A stretch of DNA of 64,000 nucleotides, from NCBI RefSeq assembly GCF_030818895.1, contig NZ_JAUTBA010000001.1, positions 1,054,001 through 1,118,000 on the forward strand, written 5' to 3'. The number at the start of each line of letters is the position of its first letter. The stretch's first letter is position 1. Positions 26,141 to 36,000 of this stretch are shown in pieces. The notes under the pieces were generated by a model. That model was not told the DNA's origin, ran no database searches, and was given only the letters and a program-made list of their open reading frames with translations. The translations under genes and the position numbers were made by a program. This DNA comes from Sphingobacterium zeae (GTDB lineage Bacteria; Bacteroidota; Bacteroidia; Sphingobacteriales; Sphingobacteriaceae).

Positions 26141-27649
26141 TTATTTCTGCCCTCCTAGTACAGCGTTTATGTAAGGTGATGTGTCCAATAATTGTGTAGC
26201 AATCTGATCCGCCACGTGAATGATAGCCTCGGCGTTGAGCCCGATATACAGCGACGCAGATGCCAAAATAACGACCGGGAGTATGAGCATTGTTTTTTTA
26301 TACCCAATCATATCTGCAAATTTATCTTCTACTATTTCTGGATCAGGTGTATCTTTCCAGAATACCTGTGCCCACATTTTAGCAATGACAAATAAGGTGA
26401 TAAAACTACCGATGATCAGGGCTCCTGCAAAGGCATACTTTTCGAGCTGGAACGCGTCCCGGAATAAATAGATTTTAGGCCAGAAACCCGATAGGGGCGG
26501 TATGCCGACAAGCGAAAAAAGAACAAGGGCAAAAAGTAAAGAAATTTTGGGGTATTGGGCATACAGTCCACCCAATTTATTCATATCCATGGTACCGCGG
26601 AGTTGACGTACAACACCTGCAATTAGGAATAAATTGGTTTTAACCATAATATCGTGGATGAGATAGAATATTGCCCCTAGTAGCGCCCACTTACTATATA
26701 ATCCCAGCCCGCCAATCATAAACCCGATATGGCAAACAATTAAATAGGAAAACAACCTTCGGATATTGGTTTTTATCAATGCACCAAAGGCACCGGTCAA
26801 AATTGTCAATATGGCTAGTGCAATCAGTAATTCTTTTGTAAAATGATTGGGAATAAATAGTAAAGAAAATACCCTGAATAATGCGTATATACCTACTTTT
26901 GTCAATAAGCCGCCGAAAGTCGCCGCTACTGCGGAGGGCGGGGTATGATAAGATGATGGTAGCCAAAAGTAAAGTGGAAATATGGCAGATTTAATACCAA
27001 AACCGATCAGAAAAAATGTTGCTGTGATTTCTACTAACGCTTGGTTCTGTATCTTTGGGATACGCAAAGCTAAGTCGGCCATATTCAATGATCCTGAAAT
27101 ACCATAAAGTATACCTATCCCTGTTAAGAAAAATGTGGAGGCCAGGATATTCATGGCCATGTATTTTACAGCACCTTCCAGTTGGGATTTTCTCCCCCCT
27201 AATGTCATGAGTACGAAAGAAGAAATGATAATGACTTCAAACCATACATACAAGTTGAAGATATCTCCAGTAAGAAAGGCTCCATTCAGTCCCATCATTA
27301 AAAAGTGGAAGATCGGGAAATATCCGTAGAGAATACGCTGGCGGCCCACGCCGACACAGGAAAAGATGGAGACAGCGAGGCCGGCAATTGATGTGAGAAG
27401 GACAAGGGTGCTACTGAATAGATCTGCAACAAAGACAATTCCAAAGGGAGCTTTCCAATTGGCGGCATTCATGGTTAAAATACCACCTTCGTAGACCTTA
27501 AAGAATAATTTAAAAGCAAGAATAAGGACGAGCAAACTTCCACCAACGCTCAGAAAACGTTGCGCAGTAGATTTGCGCCAAAACATCAGTTGGACAATAG
27601 CAATAAATAAGTGCACGATGATCGTGGCAATAATGTGGTTGTCTATCAT
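26141..27649 (-). CDS. mrpD: Mrp/Mnh cation:proton antiporter subunit D
   Basis: A 502-residue polytopic protein of the NuoL/M/N family (proton_antipo_M domain) with about 14 membrane helices. The conserved segment [41 protein letters not shown] contains the lysines thought to carry protons. Like MrpA it is one of the two subunits homologous to complex I antiporter modules. It overlaps mrpC by 4 nt. Confidence 0.95.
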   Translation of the reverse strand: MIDNHIIATIIVHLFIAIVQLMFWRKSTAQRFLSVGGSLLVLILAFKLFFKVYEGGILTMNAANWKAPFGIVFVADLFSSTLVLLTSIAGLAVSIFSCVGVGRQRILYGYFPIFHFLMMGLNGAFLTGDIFNLYVWFEVIIISSFVLMTLGGRKSQLEGAVKYMAMNILASTFFLTGIGILYGISGSLNMADLALRIPKIQNQALVEITATFFLIGFGIKSAIFPLYFWLPSSYHTPPSAVAATFGGLLTKVGIYALFRVFSLLFIPNHFTKELLIALAILTILTGAFGALIKTNIRRLFSYLIVCHIGFMIGGLGLYSKWALLGAIFYLIHDIMVKTNLFLIAGVVRQLRGTMDMNKLGGLYAQYPKISLLFALVLFSLVGIPPLSGFWPKIYLFRDAFQLEKYAFAGALIIGSFITLFVIAKMWAQVFWKDTPDPEIVEDKFADMIGYKKTMLILPVVILASASLYIGLNAEAIIHVADQIATQLLDTSPYINAVLGGQK

Positions 27650-28002
27650 ATATCTTCTTCCTCAGGGGTGTTCAAATCATCCAAATCGTCTGTACCCAGC
27701 AATGCATATACACGCTTTAGTAGAACGATGGCAAAGGAGGTTAAGCCAAAGCTAATCACGATGGCTGTTAAAATAAGAGCTTGCGGAATTGGATCTGCAT
27801 AAATATCGTTGAATACTTTCAGATCGGGTGCAATAATAGGCGGTTTTCCTTTAATAATATTGCCCAATAAGAAGATCAGTATATTGGTGCCATTGCCCAG
27901 TAACATAATACCCAACAACAGTTTCACCATACTTCGACGGAGGATAAGGTATATCCCAGCGGCATATAAAATGCCTATTAATAAGACAAGAATCAGTTCC
28001 AT
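27646..28002 (-). CDS. mrpC: Mrp/Mnh cation:proton antiporter subunit C
   Basis: 118 residues, three membrane helices, homologous to NuoK of complex I. The motif [17 protein letters not shown] with a second half [25 protein letters not shown] is the MrpC signature. The C-terminal tail is acidic. Its start overlaps the mrpB stop by a single base. Confidence 0.94.
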   Translation of the reverse strand: MELILVLLIGILYAAGIYLILRRSMVKLLLGIMLLGNGTNILIFLLGNIIKGKPPIIAPDLKVFNDIYADPIPQALILTAIVISFGLTSFAIVLLKRVYALLGTDDLDDLNTPEEEDI

Positions 28003-28424
28003 TATTCTTCTTCTTCAGTAGTTAACGCAATTGTAAATAAAATTGTAAGCACGACGCCAATAACAACAAAATATACACCAAGGTCAAAAAACAAAGCTGT
28101 TCCGATCATGCCGATGACTGGAATTTTTTCCTCAAGCCACAGTCCCGTCATAACGGGATAGCCAAAGAAAACGGGCAGGAACATGCTTATCGCCGAAACT
28201 CCGAGTCCAATGGGAATGAGTGATAAGGGTTTATATTGAATTAATTTCATGGTGTTTTGTGGACCAAAGGCAAAACTATGCAAAACAAAGGCAATCGAAG
28301 CGACCAAGCCTCCCACGAACCCTCCCCCAGGGTAATAGTGCCCTCTTAATAGCAGGAATACCGAGAAAAGTAAGAGTATCGGTAATAGATATCGCGTAGC
28401 GGTCTGTAATATTGTACTGTTCAT
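28002..28424 (-). CDS. mrpB: Mrp/Mnh cation:proton antiporter subunit B
   Basis: 140 residues with four membrane segments and the MnhB signature [21 protein letters not shown]. The acidic end TEEEE may be cytoplasmic. It lies 61 nt downstream of mrpA, the largest gap in the operon, with no terminator in between. Confidence 0.94.
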   Translation of the reverse strand: MNSTILQTATRYLLPILLLFSVFLLLRGHYYPGGGFVGGLVASIAFVLHSFAFGPQNTMKLIQYKPLSLIPIGLGVSAISMFLPVFFGYPVMTGLWLEEKIPVIGMIGTALFFDLGVYFVVIGVVLTILFTIALTTEEEE

Positions 28425-28485
28425 TTGTTACTATTTAGCTATGCATCCTGCTATGCTTTTACGGACCCATAGCTGTTAAACATTA

Positions 28486-30795
28486 TTATTCTTTATCCGA
28501 AGGTTTTAAACGCAATTTTAATAAGCTGTATACTCCCAATGCAGCAATACTTAAGACGACAATCTCAAACATGGTGTCAAAGCCTCTGAAATCTACAAGC
28601 AGTACATTGACGACATTTTTACCCTTAGCAAGCACATAAGCATAGTCGCCGTAGAAATCACTGATATTAGTCGTTGTTGGTTCATGCAATACGCGGAGTG
28701 CTACCATGGATAGCAAAACGCCAAAAATGACAGCGACTATGGCGTCACGAATGACGGTGCGTCTGTTTGCCAGATTCAAGAAGGAGGGGAGTTTAAACAG
28801 TACCAAGACGAAGAGTACTACCGTGAGGGTGTCTATGGTAAATTGCGTCATCGCTAAGTCTGGAGCACTGTAAAATACGAAAATAAGACATATGGCATAA
28901 CCTACGACACTAGTGGCTACGACTGCTGTCAATCGGGATGTGGTTCGTATCGTCAATACAATAGCGCCGATCAAAATACAGACCGTAGTTACTTCATAGA
29001 AGCTTACGGGCGATAGCGTTTCCCATTTGATGTGGAGTGGCCCCCCGAGATATAGCTGGTAGGCGATCAATACTTCCGCAAATAGGATGATTTTTAATAA
29101 ATATGACCGCAAGTAGCCGTTGTGCATTTTGTTTGTAAAGAAAGCGGAGAACAGCGCAATTTCCTGTGCACACAGGTTGATCATATATTCTGGAGAAATT
29201 TTATTGAATTTCGCGATCCAAGTCAATTTGTTTTGACTTGGTTTGTTTACGAAATAGAGGAGCGTACCGGCAGCAATTGTAATCGCGCTTAGGAGCAAGA
29301 TTAAATTAAAGCCATGCCAGATTTTTAGCTGAAAAACTTCCGTTTTGGCAAGTATACTTACCGCGGTTGGGCCTGCAATCCATTCACCAATAAGTCCGGG
29401 AATACAGCCAAAAATAACACCAAGAACGGCTAAAACTAATGGGGGGATCCACATGGCTTTGTAAGGCAGATGGATTTTACTGAATTGTTCGGGCAACTTC
29501 CCCATAAAAGGTTTGATACCGGCCATAAATCCAGCGGAGACCAATAATATATTTGTTGCGACCGCAGCTGCTGTCAAATAGAGAAATAAATCCGGTGCTG
29601 CGTGTAGTGTTGCCTCATAGATCAGATCCTTTCCGATAAATCCAAAAGTAAGCGGAATACCAGCACTGGAAAGTGCCGCAAGAAAACCTGCGATAGCGAC
29701 AGGCATCAAAACCTTACGCAGTCCCCGTAAAACCGTTAGATCCCTTGTGCTGGTTTCATGGTCTATAATTCCCGTAATAAGGAATAAAGCGGCTTTATAT
29801 AAGGCATGGACAAGTATAAAGACACATGCTGCAATAATGGCCTCCTTTGTACCAAGACCCAATAAAAAAACCAAAATGCCTAGTGCGGAAATCGTTGAAT
29901 AGGCCAAAACCCCTTTTAGGTCTGTTCTGAACAGCGAATGAAAGGCGGTGTAAAGCATCGTAAAGCCACCAATGGCCATCAGCGAGTACATCCAAATGGG
30001 GTTTCCTCCAAGAATCGGTGAAAAGCGGGCCAAAAGATAAATACCTGCTTTGACCATGGTTGCAGAATGAAGGTAGGCCGACACTGGCGTTGGCGCTTTC
30101 ATGGCACCGGGTAACCAAAAATGGAAAGGGAACTGTGCAGATTTTGTAATTGCTCCAAGTGCCACCAAGCCAAATACCAAGGGGAAGAGTGGGTGTTGTT
30201 GAATGAGTGATACTTTGTCGAGCAATGCTGTAATATGATAAGTACCTGCGATATTACCCAGTAAAATGAAACCTGCCAGTAGAAAGAAGCCACCTAGCCC
30301 CGTGATGGACAGAGCGGTCAACGCGCTTTTGCGTGACTCGTTGTTATCATTGTTAAACCCAATGAGAAAAAATGAGCTGATTGAAGTCAGTTCCCAAAAG
30401 ATAAACAATAATAACATATTGTCCGATAGGACAAGCCCCAGCATCGCTGACATAAATAAGCAGAGGTAGCCAAAGAATCGATCGATATACCGATGACCTT
30501 TGAGATAGGCATTGGCGTAGAAAAAGATACAAGCTCCGATACCGGTAATCAATAGGGAGAAAAGGAGGGATAGCCCATCCAGTTTAAAATCCAGATTGAT
30601 GCCTAGAGAGGGCACCCATGAGGTCGACTGTACAAAATAGGAGCCTCGACCAATAGGTACAATATATTGAGCAAAATATAGAAATAGAAGTACCGGTAAG
30701 AATGCGAGAATAAAACCCCATTTGGTTTTTAGGAAACGACCAAATGGAACAATAAGGCTCGATGTTATTAATCCTGACAGAACAGTAAATAGCAT
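28486..30795 (-). CDS. mrpA: Mrp/Mnh cation:proton antiporter subunit A
   Basis: 769 residues with about 20 membrane helices. The N-terminal 500 residues are NuoL-like (FWELTSISSFFLIGFNN; KSAQFPFHFWLPGAMKAPTPVSAYLHSATMVKAGIYLLARF). The C-terminal part contains a DUF4040/MrpB-like region (YSAPDLAMTQFTIDTLTVVLFVLVLFKLP) and an MbhE-like segment (DFRGFDTMFEIVVLSIAALG). This is the standard fused MrpA layout. It is the first gene of the seven-gene operon, and order A-B-C-D-E-F-G is the group 1 arrangement. Likely roles are sodium and alkaline pH tolerance. Confidence 0.95.
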   Translation of the reverse strand: MLFTVLSGLITSSLIVPFGRFLKTKWGFILAFLPVLLFLYFAQYIVPIGRGSYFVQSTSWVPSLGINLDFKLDGLSLLFSLLITGIGACIFFYANAYLKGHRYIDRFFGYLCLFMSAMLGLVLSDNMLLLFIFWELTSISSFFLIGFNNDNNESRKSALTALSITGLGGFFLLAGFILLGNIAGTYHITALLDKVSLIQQHPLFPLVFGLVALGAITKSAQFPFHFWLPGAMKAPTPVSAYLHSATMVKAGIYLLARFSPILGGNPIWMYSLMAIGGFTMLYTAFHSLFRTDLKGVLAYSTISALGILVFLLGLGTKEAIIAACVFILVHALYKAALFLITGIIDHETSTRDLTVLRGLRKVLMPVAIAGFLAALSSAGIPLTFGFIGKDLIYEATLHAAPDLFLYLTAAAVATNILLVSAGFMAGIKPFMGKLPEQFSKIHLPYKAMWIPPLVLAVLGVIFGCIPGLIGEWIAGPTAVSILAKTEVFQLKIWHGFNLILLLSAITIAAGTLLYFVNKPSQNKLTWIAKFNKISPEYMINLCAQEIALFSAFFTNKMHNGYLRSYLLKIILFAEVLIAYQLYLGGPLHIKWETLSPVSFYEVTTVCILIGAIVLTIRTTSRLTAVVATSVVGYAICLIFVFYSAPDLAMTQFTIDTLTVVLFVLVLFKLPSFLNLANRRTVIRDAIVAVIFGVLLSMVALRVLHEPTTTNISDFYGDYAYVLAKGKNVVNVLLVDFRGFDTMFEIVVLSIAALGVYSLLKLRLKPSDKE

Positions 30796-31111
30796 TTAGT
30801 CTTTTTTTAATTTTTATTGAAGTGTTTGTTTTACTTGTCAATTAGCACCTTCAACATTTCATCTTAGTCAACGCTGATAGGGCGATGAAGGTTTTTTGAA
30901 AGTTTACAATATAGTAAAAAAAAACGACATTTTGGCGTTTATAGACCATTTTTTCTATTTATAAATACGGAGAATAGTGTTTTTTTTTAAATATGATCGA
31001 AATTTTTGAGTCCAAATATCACTAAATTATGGATGTGAAAATATGATTTTATTGAAAAACAAGATTATTATGGGCTGATATTAACATTTTATGCAATAAA
31101 AATGTCAAATC
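30796..31111. other. Divergent AT-rich region between mrpA and the sigma gene
   Basis: About 316 nt with no ORF. On the mrpA side (30850-30893) ACCTTCA and TGAAGGT arms enclose TTCATC/GATGAA arms that could form an alternative pairing in the mrpA leader. Poly-A and poly-T tracts dominate the rest. Confidence 0.3.
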
Positions 31112-31142
31112 TTGTTAAAAAAAAATAAAAACTCTATCTTTA
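31112..31142 (+). promoter_or_regulatory. Promoter of module 1 (sigma factor gene)
   Basis: TTG at 31112-31114, a 20-nt spacer and TATCTTTA at 31135-31142, one mismatch from TAnnTTTG. It would start a transcript about 55 nt before the sigma ATG. Confidence 0.5.
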
Positions 31143-31203
31143 AAATAGTTAATCTGCCTACGAGGACTGTTTGCTAATCAATTTTGTTATACCCGTTAGA
31201 ATT

Positions 31204-31725
31204 ATGGGCCCAGAAGAGAAATTATTTAGAACGTATTATAGGGGTTTGTGCCATTTTGCTTGGAAAATTGTGCGGGAATCTACGACTGCGGAGGATTTGG
31301 TACAAGAAGCATTTGTCACATTCTTCAAAGATCAACAACGAATTGAACAATCCGAAGCATTTGTACGAAACTATTTGTATACGGCTGTTCGATTTTCTTG
31401 TTTAAAGCATTTACGGCATGAAAAAGTAAAGGAAAAGTATTGGGCTCGGGTTGAGTTCAACGAGGAAGATGGGCATTCGGTTGAGCGTTCCATTATTCAT
31501 ACCGAAGTGATTAATGAAATTTACCGGATTATTGCTCAAATGCCTTTTTCTTGTCAACAGATTTTTAAGATGGGTTATTTAGATGGGCTGTCGAATCTTG
31601 AGATCACAGAAAAACTTCAAATCAGCGTAAATACGGTTAAAACGCAAAAACAAAGGGGCATGAAAATTTTGATGGATAAGCTGCACCCCGAGTTTTTACC
31701 CTTTATTATTTTTTTATTAAAATAA
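31204..31725 (+). CDS. ECF sigma factor, module 1
   Basis: 173 residues from ATG 31204; a TTG at 31171 would add 11 residues not matched in the paralogue at 42354, which begins MQKEEILFKTHY. Region 2 (about 10-75) contains FAWKIVRESTTAEDLVQEAFVTFF. Region 4 (about 110-160) has the helix-turn-helix LSNLEITEKLQISVNTVKTQ. It directs RNA polymerase to the uptake genes once released by the FecR anti-sigma factor encoded next. Its C-terminus PEFLPFIIFLLK is shared with the module 2 sigma factor. It belongs to the Bacteroidota ECF type that accompanies SusC/SusD loci. Confidence 0.93.
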   Translation: MGPEEKLFRTYYRGLCHFAWKIVRESTTAEDLVQEAFVTFFKDQQRIEQSEAFVRNYLYTAVRFSCLKHLRHEKVKEKYWARVEFNEEDGHSVERSIIHTEVINEIYRIIAQMPFSCQQIFKMGYLDGLSNLEITEKLQISVNTVKTQKQRGMKILMDKLHPEFLPFIIFLLK

Positions 31726-31732
31726 TTTTAAT

Positions 31733-31745
31733 TTCTTGTCACCCT
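31733..31745 (+). promoter_or_regulatory. Conserved box TTCTTGTCACCCT, module 1
   Basis: A 13-nt box 7 nt after the sigma stop. The identical 13-mer occurs at the same place in module 2 (42883-42895) while the surrounding spacer differs. The role is unknown: promoter, processing or RNA-binding site. Confidence 0.55.
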
Positions 31746-31751
31746 CGACGA

Positions 31752-31777
31752 ATCTATAGGGTTTATAACCTATAGAT
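31752..31777 (+). promoter_or_regulatory. Perfect hairpin touching the fecR start codon, module 1
   Basis: ATCTATAGG (31752-31760) pairs perfectly with CCTATAGAT (31769-31777). The next base is the A of the fecR ATG. It would cover the ribosome-binding region. Not found in module 2. Confidence 0.5.
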
Positions 31778-32929
31778 ATGAAAGCTAATACCAATTACAT
31801 AACCAAACTCATTAATAAATTGCTTCGTGGTCAAGAAACCATAGCAGATCGGGATGCTATTGAACAGTGGCGGAAATCTGACAAAAATAACGATGAATTG
31901 CTTGAAAGCTTTCGGGATGCAAAAAATATTGAGGAGGATCTTATCTTTTTAGATAATCTGGACGAAGATGGTGCTTGGCGTAATATTCAGGAGAGTACTC
32001 AGAGAATTAAGAAACATTATAATCCTATTCTCCGTGTGGCAGCTAGTCTTGTCGTATTGATGGGTATGTCACTCTTTTATATTTTTCATCAGAAGGGTAA
32101 AGTTTCGGAGAAAGTTGCAATTATCAGTCCAGTGAAGGGCGATATACAACCGGCAAAGTCCGGAGCTTTGCTTGTTTTGGCTGATGGATCAATTATGCCA
32201 TTGGAGAAGTCTAACAAAGCAGTTGATCCGAAAATAGTAGCCTTAACGAATAAAGCTAACATTGACCAAATCAATCACGCTCAAGCAGTGGCTGAAATAC
32301 AATTTAATACATTGGTTGTTCCTAAAGGCAATTTTTATAAATTAAATTTAGAAGATGGAACTCAGGTTTGGGTAAATGCTAACTCTCAGCTTAAATTTCC
32401 TGTAAAATTTAAAGAAAATGAGCGTCGCGTTATGCTAGAGGGCGAGGCTTATTTCGAAGTCGCTCATGAAGCTGATCGTCCTTTTGTAGTGGAGTCTAGA
32501 GGAAGCGAGGTAAAGGTATTAGGTACACATTTCAATATTAACGCCTATAGTAGTAATGTTCGTACGACATTATCCTCCGGAAGAGTTCAAGTCAGCCATT
32601 TAGGCAATGTTATTGTTCTTGAACCTGGAGAGTATGCAAATCTGAAAGGTGAACTTCTCAGTAAAGGGAAAGCAGATCTGGATCACGATCTTTCATGGCA
32701 TAATAATCAGTTTTATTTTAAGAAAGAAACGATTGTTGAGATTGCTTCTACGCTGTCTAAATGGTACGATGTCCAAGTTCGATTTAAGAAAGATGTTGCA
32801 CTCGATAAAGTGTATAACGGTAATTTTAAACGCGATGTTACGTTATCTGAAGTTTTGGAAATGTTGACTTACGTCTGCGATTTGAAATTCGAGCTTCATG
32901 GAAAAGAATTAATTGTCGAAAACAAATAG
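31778..32929 (+). CDS. FecR-family anti-sigma factor, module 1
   Basis: A 383-residue inner-membrane regulator. The cytoplasmic N-terminal part (about 1-80) binds the sigma factor. A membrane helix follows at about 85-103 (ILRVAASLVVLMGMSLFYIF), then a periplasmic FecR domain (FNTLVVPKGNFYKLNLEDGTQVWVNANSQLKFP; RRVMLEGEAYFEVAHE; KVLGTHFNINAY) and a C-terminal DUF4974-like domain (FKRDVTLSEVLEMLTYVCDLKFEL). In this signalling type the periplasmic part contacts the STN domain of the cognate SusC when ligand binds. It lies 52 nt after the sigma gene and precedes that SusC. Confidence 0.94.
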   Translation: MKANTNYITKLINKLLRGQETIADRDAIEQWRKSDKNNDELLESFRDAKNIEEDLIFLDNLDEDGAWRNIQESTQRIKKHYNPILRVAASLVVLMGMSLFYIFHQKGKVSEKVAIISPVKGDIQPAKSGALLVLADGSIMPLEKSNKAVDPKIVALTNKANIDQINHAQAVAEIQFNTLVVPKGNFYKLNLEDGTQVWVNANSQLKFPVKFKENERRVMLEGEAYFEVAHEADRPFVVESRGSEVKVLGTHFNINAYSSNVRTTLSSGRVQVSHLGNVIVLEPGEYANLKGELLSKGKADLDHDLSWHNNQFYFKKETIVEIASTLSKWYDVQVRFKKDVALDKVYNGNFKRDVTLSEVLEMLTYVCDLKFELHGKELIVENK

Positions 32930-32985
32930 AAAGGAGTGCTTATGTGAGAATCGATACCTAACCTAGAGGTCTTAGAAGCAAAGTA

Positions 32986-33013
32986 GAACAGGAATGTTGC
33001 AGCATCCCTGTTC
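32986..33013 (+). promoter_or_regulatory. Conserved leader hairpin before susC, module 1
   Basis: GAACAGG pairs with CCTGTTC, then an A-C mismatch and an ATG/CAT inner helix around a 6-nt loop. The same element precedes susC of module 2 at almost the same distance (72 vs 75 nt). It is probably a regulatory or stabilising leader structure. Confidence 0.6.
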
Positions 33014-33084
33014 CGAAATGATCAAAAGGCCTAAAAATTTTAGAGCGAATTAAGTAAACCCAATTAACCACAAAGAGTAAATGT

Positions 33085-36000
33085 ATGAATAACTTACCAT
33101 TTGGCAAAACTTGGCGAATGCTACCTCATGACCCACGGTTTTGTAAACCTTTACGTATTATGAAAATTAGTACCTGCCTTCTTTTTGCCTTTGTGACCGG
33201 AGTTCAAGCCAACGGCATTGCACAGAAAGTTACTTTAAAGATGAAAAATGCAAGGATTGAAGAGGCGTTGAACGCGATCTCCAAACAATCTAATTTGCAA
33301 TTATTTTATGGGGAAAACGTTGATTCTAAGTTAAGGGTCAATGTGAACTTAAAAAATGCTTCGGTAGAAGAAGCATTAAATTCTGTCTTGCGCAATAATC
33401 ACATTGATTATAAGATTATTGCGAATACTATTTCAGTAAATGGTGATGAGGGCGGTCGTTTCGAATTTAATACGCAGCAACAGGTTGTTTCTGGTACTGT
33501 TAAAAGTCAAGATGGCAAAGGATTGAGTGGAGCTACAGTAACCGTAAAAGGCACTTCTATTTCAACACAGACTGATGATATAGGACATTTTAAAATTAAT
33601 GCTTCTTCATCGGCTGTTTTGGTAGTGCGGTACGTTGGGTTTGGCACCAAAGAAATTCCCGTGGATGGCAAGTCAAGCGTGAATGTGGTGCTTACGGCTG
33701 ATGACCTTAAGTTAAAGGAGGTTAATGTTGTTGCTACAGGTTACCAAAATTTGGACCGTAAATTATTCACTGGAGCATCATCCAAAATCGACGCTAAGGA
33801 AGCTGAGCGTGCCGGTGTTCCAGATATTTCTAGGATGCTGGAAGGGCAAGCGGCAGGTGTCTCTGTGCAAAACGTCTCTGGTACATTTGGTGCGGCTCCG
33901 AAAATCCGGGTTCGTGGGGCAACTTCCTTAACGGGAGATAATAAACCTTTATGGGTGATCGACGGGGTTATTTTGGATGAGGCTGTCAATATCTCTAACG
34001 AAGCATTATCCACTGGTGATGCAAATACCTTACTCGGGTCCTCTGTAGCGGGCTTGAATCCTGATGATATTGAGTCGATCACGGTATTGAAAGATGCCGC
34101 TGCAACAGCGATGTATGGTGCGGCAGCGATGAACGGGGTCGTCGTGGTGAATACGAAGAAAGGACGTAATACTGAGGGAGTTGTTAACTTTAATTATTCA
34201 GGCAACTTTACAACCTATATAAAACCCAATTATAGCCAGTTCGATATCATGAATTCTGCGCAACAGATGCAATTAATTATTGATATGGAAAATAAAGGCT
34301 ACTTGAATCATTCGCAAGTCTCCCGTTCTCCTACAGGCGGAGTCTTTAATAAGATGTATAATCTCATGTATCAGTATAATCCAGCTACGGATTCTTTTGA
34401 TCTGAGAAATGATGCTCCTTCACGCTATGATTTTTTACAGCGTTATACGAATGTCAATACCGACTGGTTTGATTTATTATTTAAACAGTCTCTGGTTCAT
34501 GATCATTCTTTAAGTATGTCTACCGGGACTACCAAGAGCCAAACGTATGCTTCTACGAGTTTTATGAACGATTCCGGTTTTACAATAGGTAATAGCGCGA
34601 AACGGTTTACAGGCAATATTAGAAACAATTATAAAATTAGTGATAAACTAAGTACGGAATTCATTTTTCAAAGTAATATCCGCGATCAACGGACACCAGG
34701 TACTTTAAATAGAGTTTCAGATGCTGTTTTCGGGACTTACTCGCGTGATTTTGATATTAATCCTTACTCTTATTCTCTTAATACTAGCCGTATCATCACT
34801 CCTTATGATGAAAACGGAAACTTGGAATATTTCAATCGAGATTATGCCCCTTTTAATATCTTAAATGAAATTGATAATAACTATATCAAACTTAAATTGA
34901 TGGATATCAAGGTGCAGGGGGGGATAACTTACAAAATTCTACCTTCCTTAACCTATTCTGCAAATGGAATGTACCGTTATTATAATTCAGAAAGACAGCA
35001 TACGATAACAGAAAATGCAAATTTGTCGAAAGCATATCGGGCAAATGGCGATCAAACCGTTAATGCGGGAAATCGCTTTTTATATGCCGATCCGGATTTT
35101 CCGAATACAGATAAATATGTTCTATTGCCTAATGGAGGATTTTTTAATGTCGCTAACAATAATATGATTAGCTATTACATGCGACATAATTTAGAGTATA
35201 ATCAAAAATGGAATGATCATAGTTTAAATTTATTTGGAACCTATGAATTGCAGTATGCCGATAAGCAAAACCATGATTTTAATGGCCCAGGCATCGAATA
35301 TGATAATGGAAATCTCGTTATGCCTACTTATCGGTATTATAAGTATGCTATTGAAAGTGGAAATGTACCCTTCGGAATGGCCTACAATTACGATCGAAAG
35401 TTAGCTTATGCAGTCCGTGGAGCTTATAATTATAAAGATAAATACTCTTTGAACTTTACCACACGATATGATGGCTCCAATAAAATGGGACACACAAGCG
35501 TCGCACGGTGGTTGCCAACCTGGAATATATCGGGAGCCTGGGATATTGATCAAGAGAATTTTTTTAACAAGGATAGTAATATTCTTTCTCATGTACGTTT
35601 GCGCGGTACATATGGCCTAGTCGCCAATATGGGGAATGCTTCAAACTCATCTGCAGTGTTTTATAATGCCGTGGCTTATCGGCCGTACGAGTCAGAAAAA
35701 GAGGGGAAGATTAATATCAGCGGTTTAGAAAATTCGGAGCTGACTTGGGAAAAAATGTATGAGCTCAATGTTGGTACCGATTTGAGTTTCTTAAAGAACC
35801 GAATAGATCTGAATGTTGATTATTACAAAAGGAATATTTTTGATCTGATTGGTCCTATCCGAACCTCAGGAATAGGAGGTCAATTTGAGAAATATGGTAA
35901 TTACGCGGATATGAAAAGCCACGGTGTGGATATTCAAATTGGAGGTTATCCATTTAAAGATCCGCAAGGCTTTACATGGAGAACGCAATTTACATTTGGG

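Noticed and set aside
30850..30893. Riboswitch in the mrpA leader
   Set aside because: Alternative 6-7 bp pairings exist but match no riboswitch class and there is no clear expression platform.
31171..31203. Longer start for the module 1 sigma factor (TTG)
   Set aside because: The extra residues are not matched in the paralogue, which aligns from the ATG at 31204.
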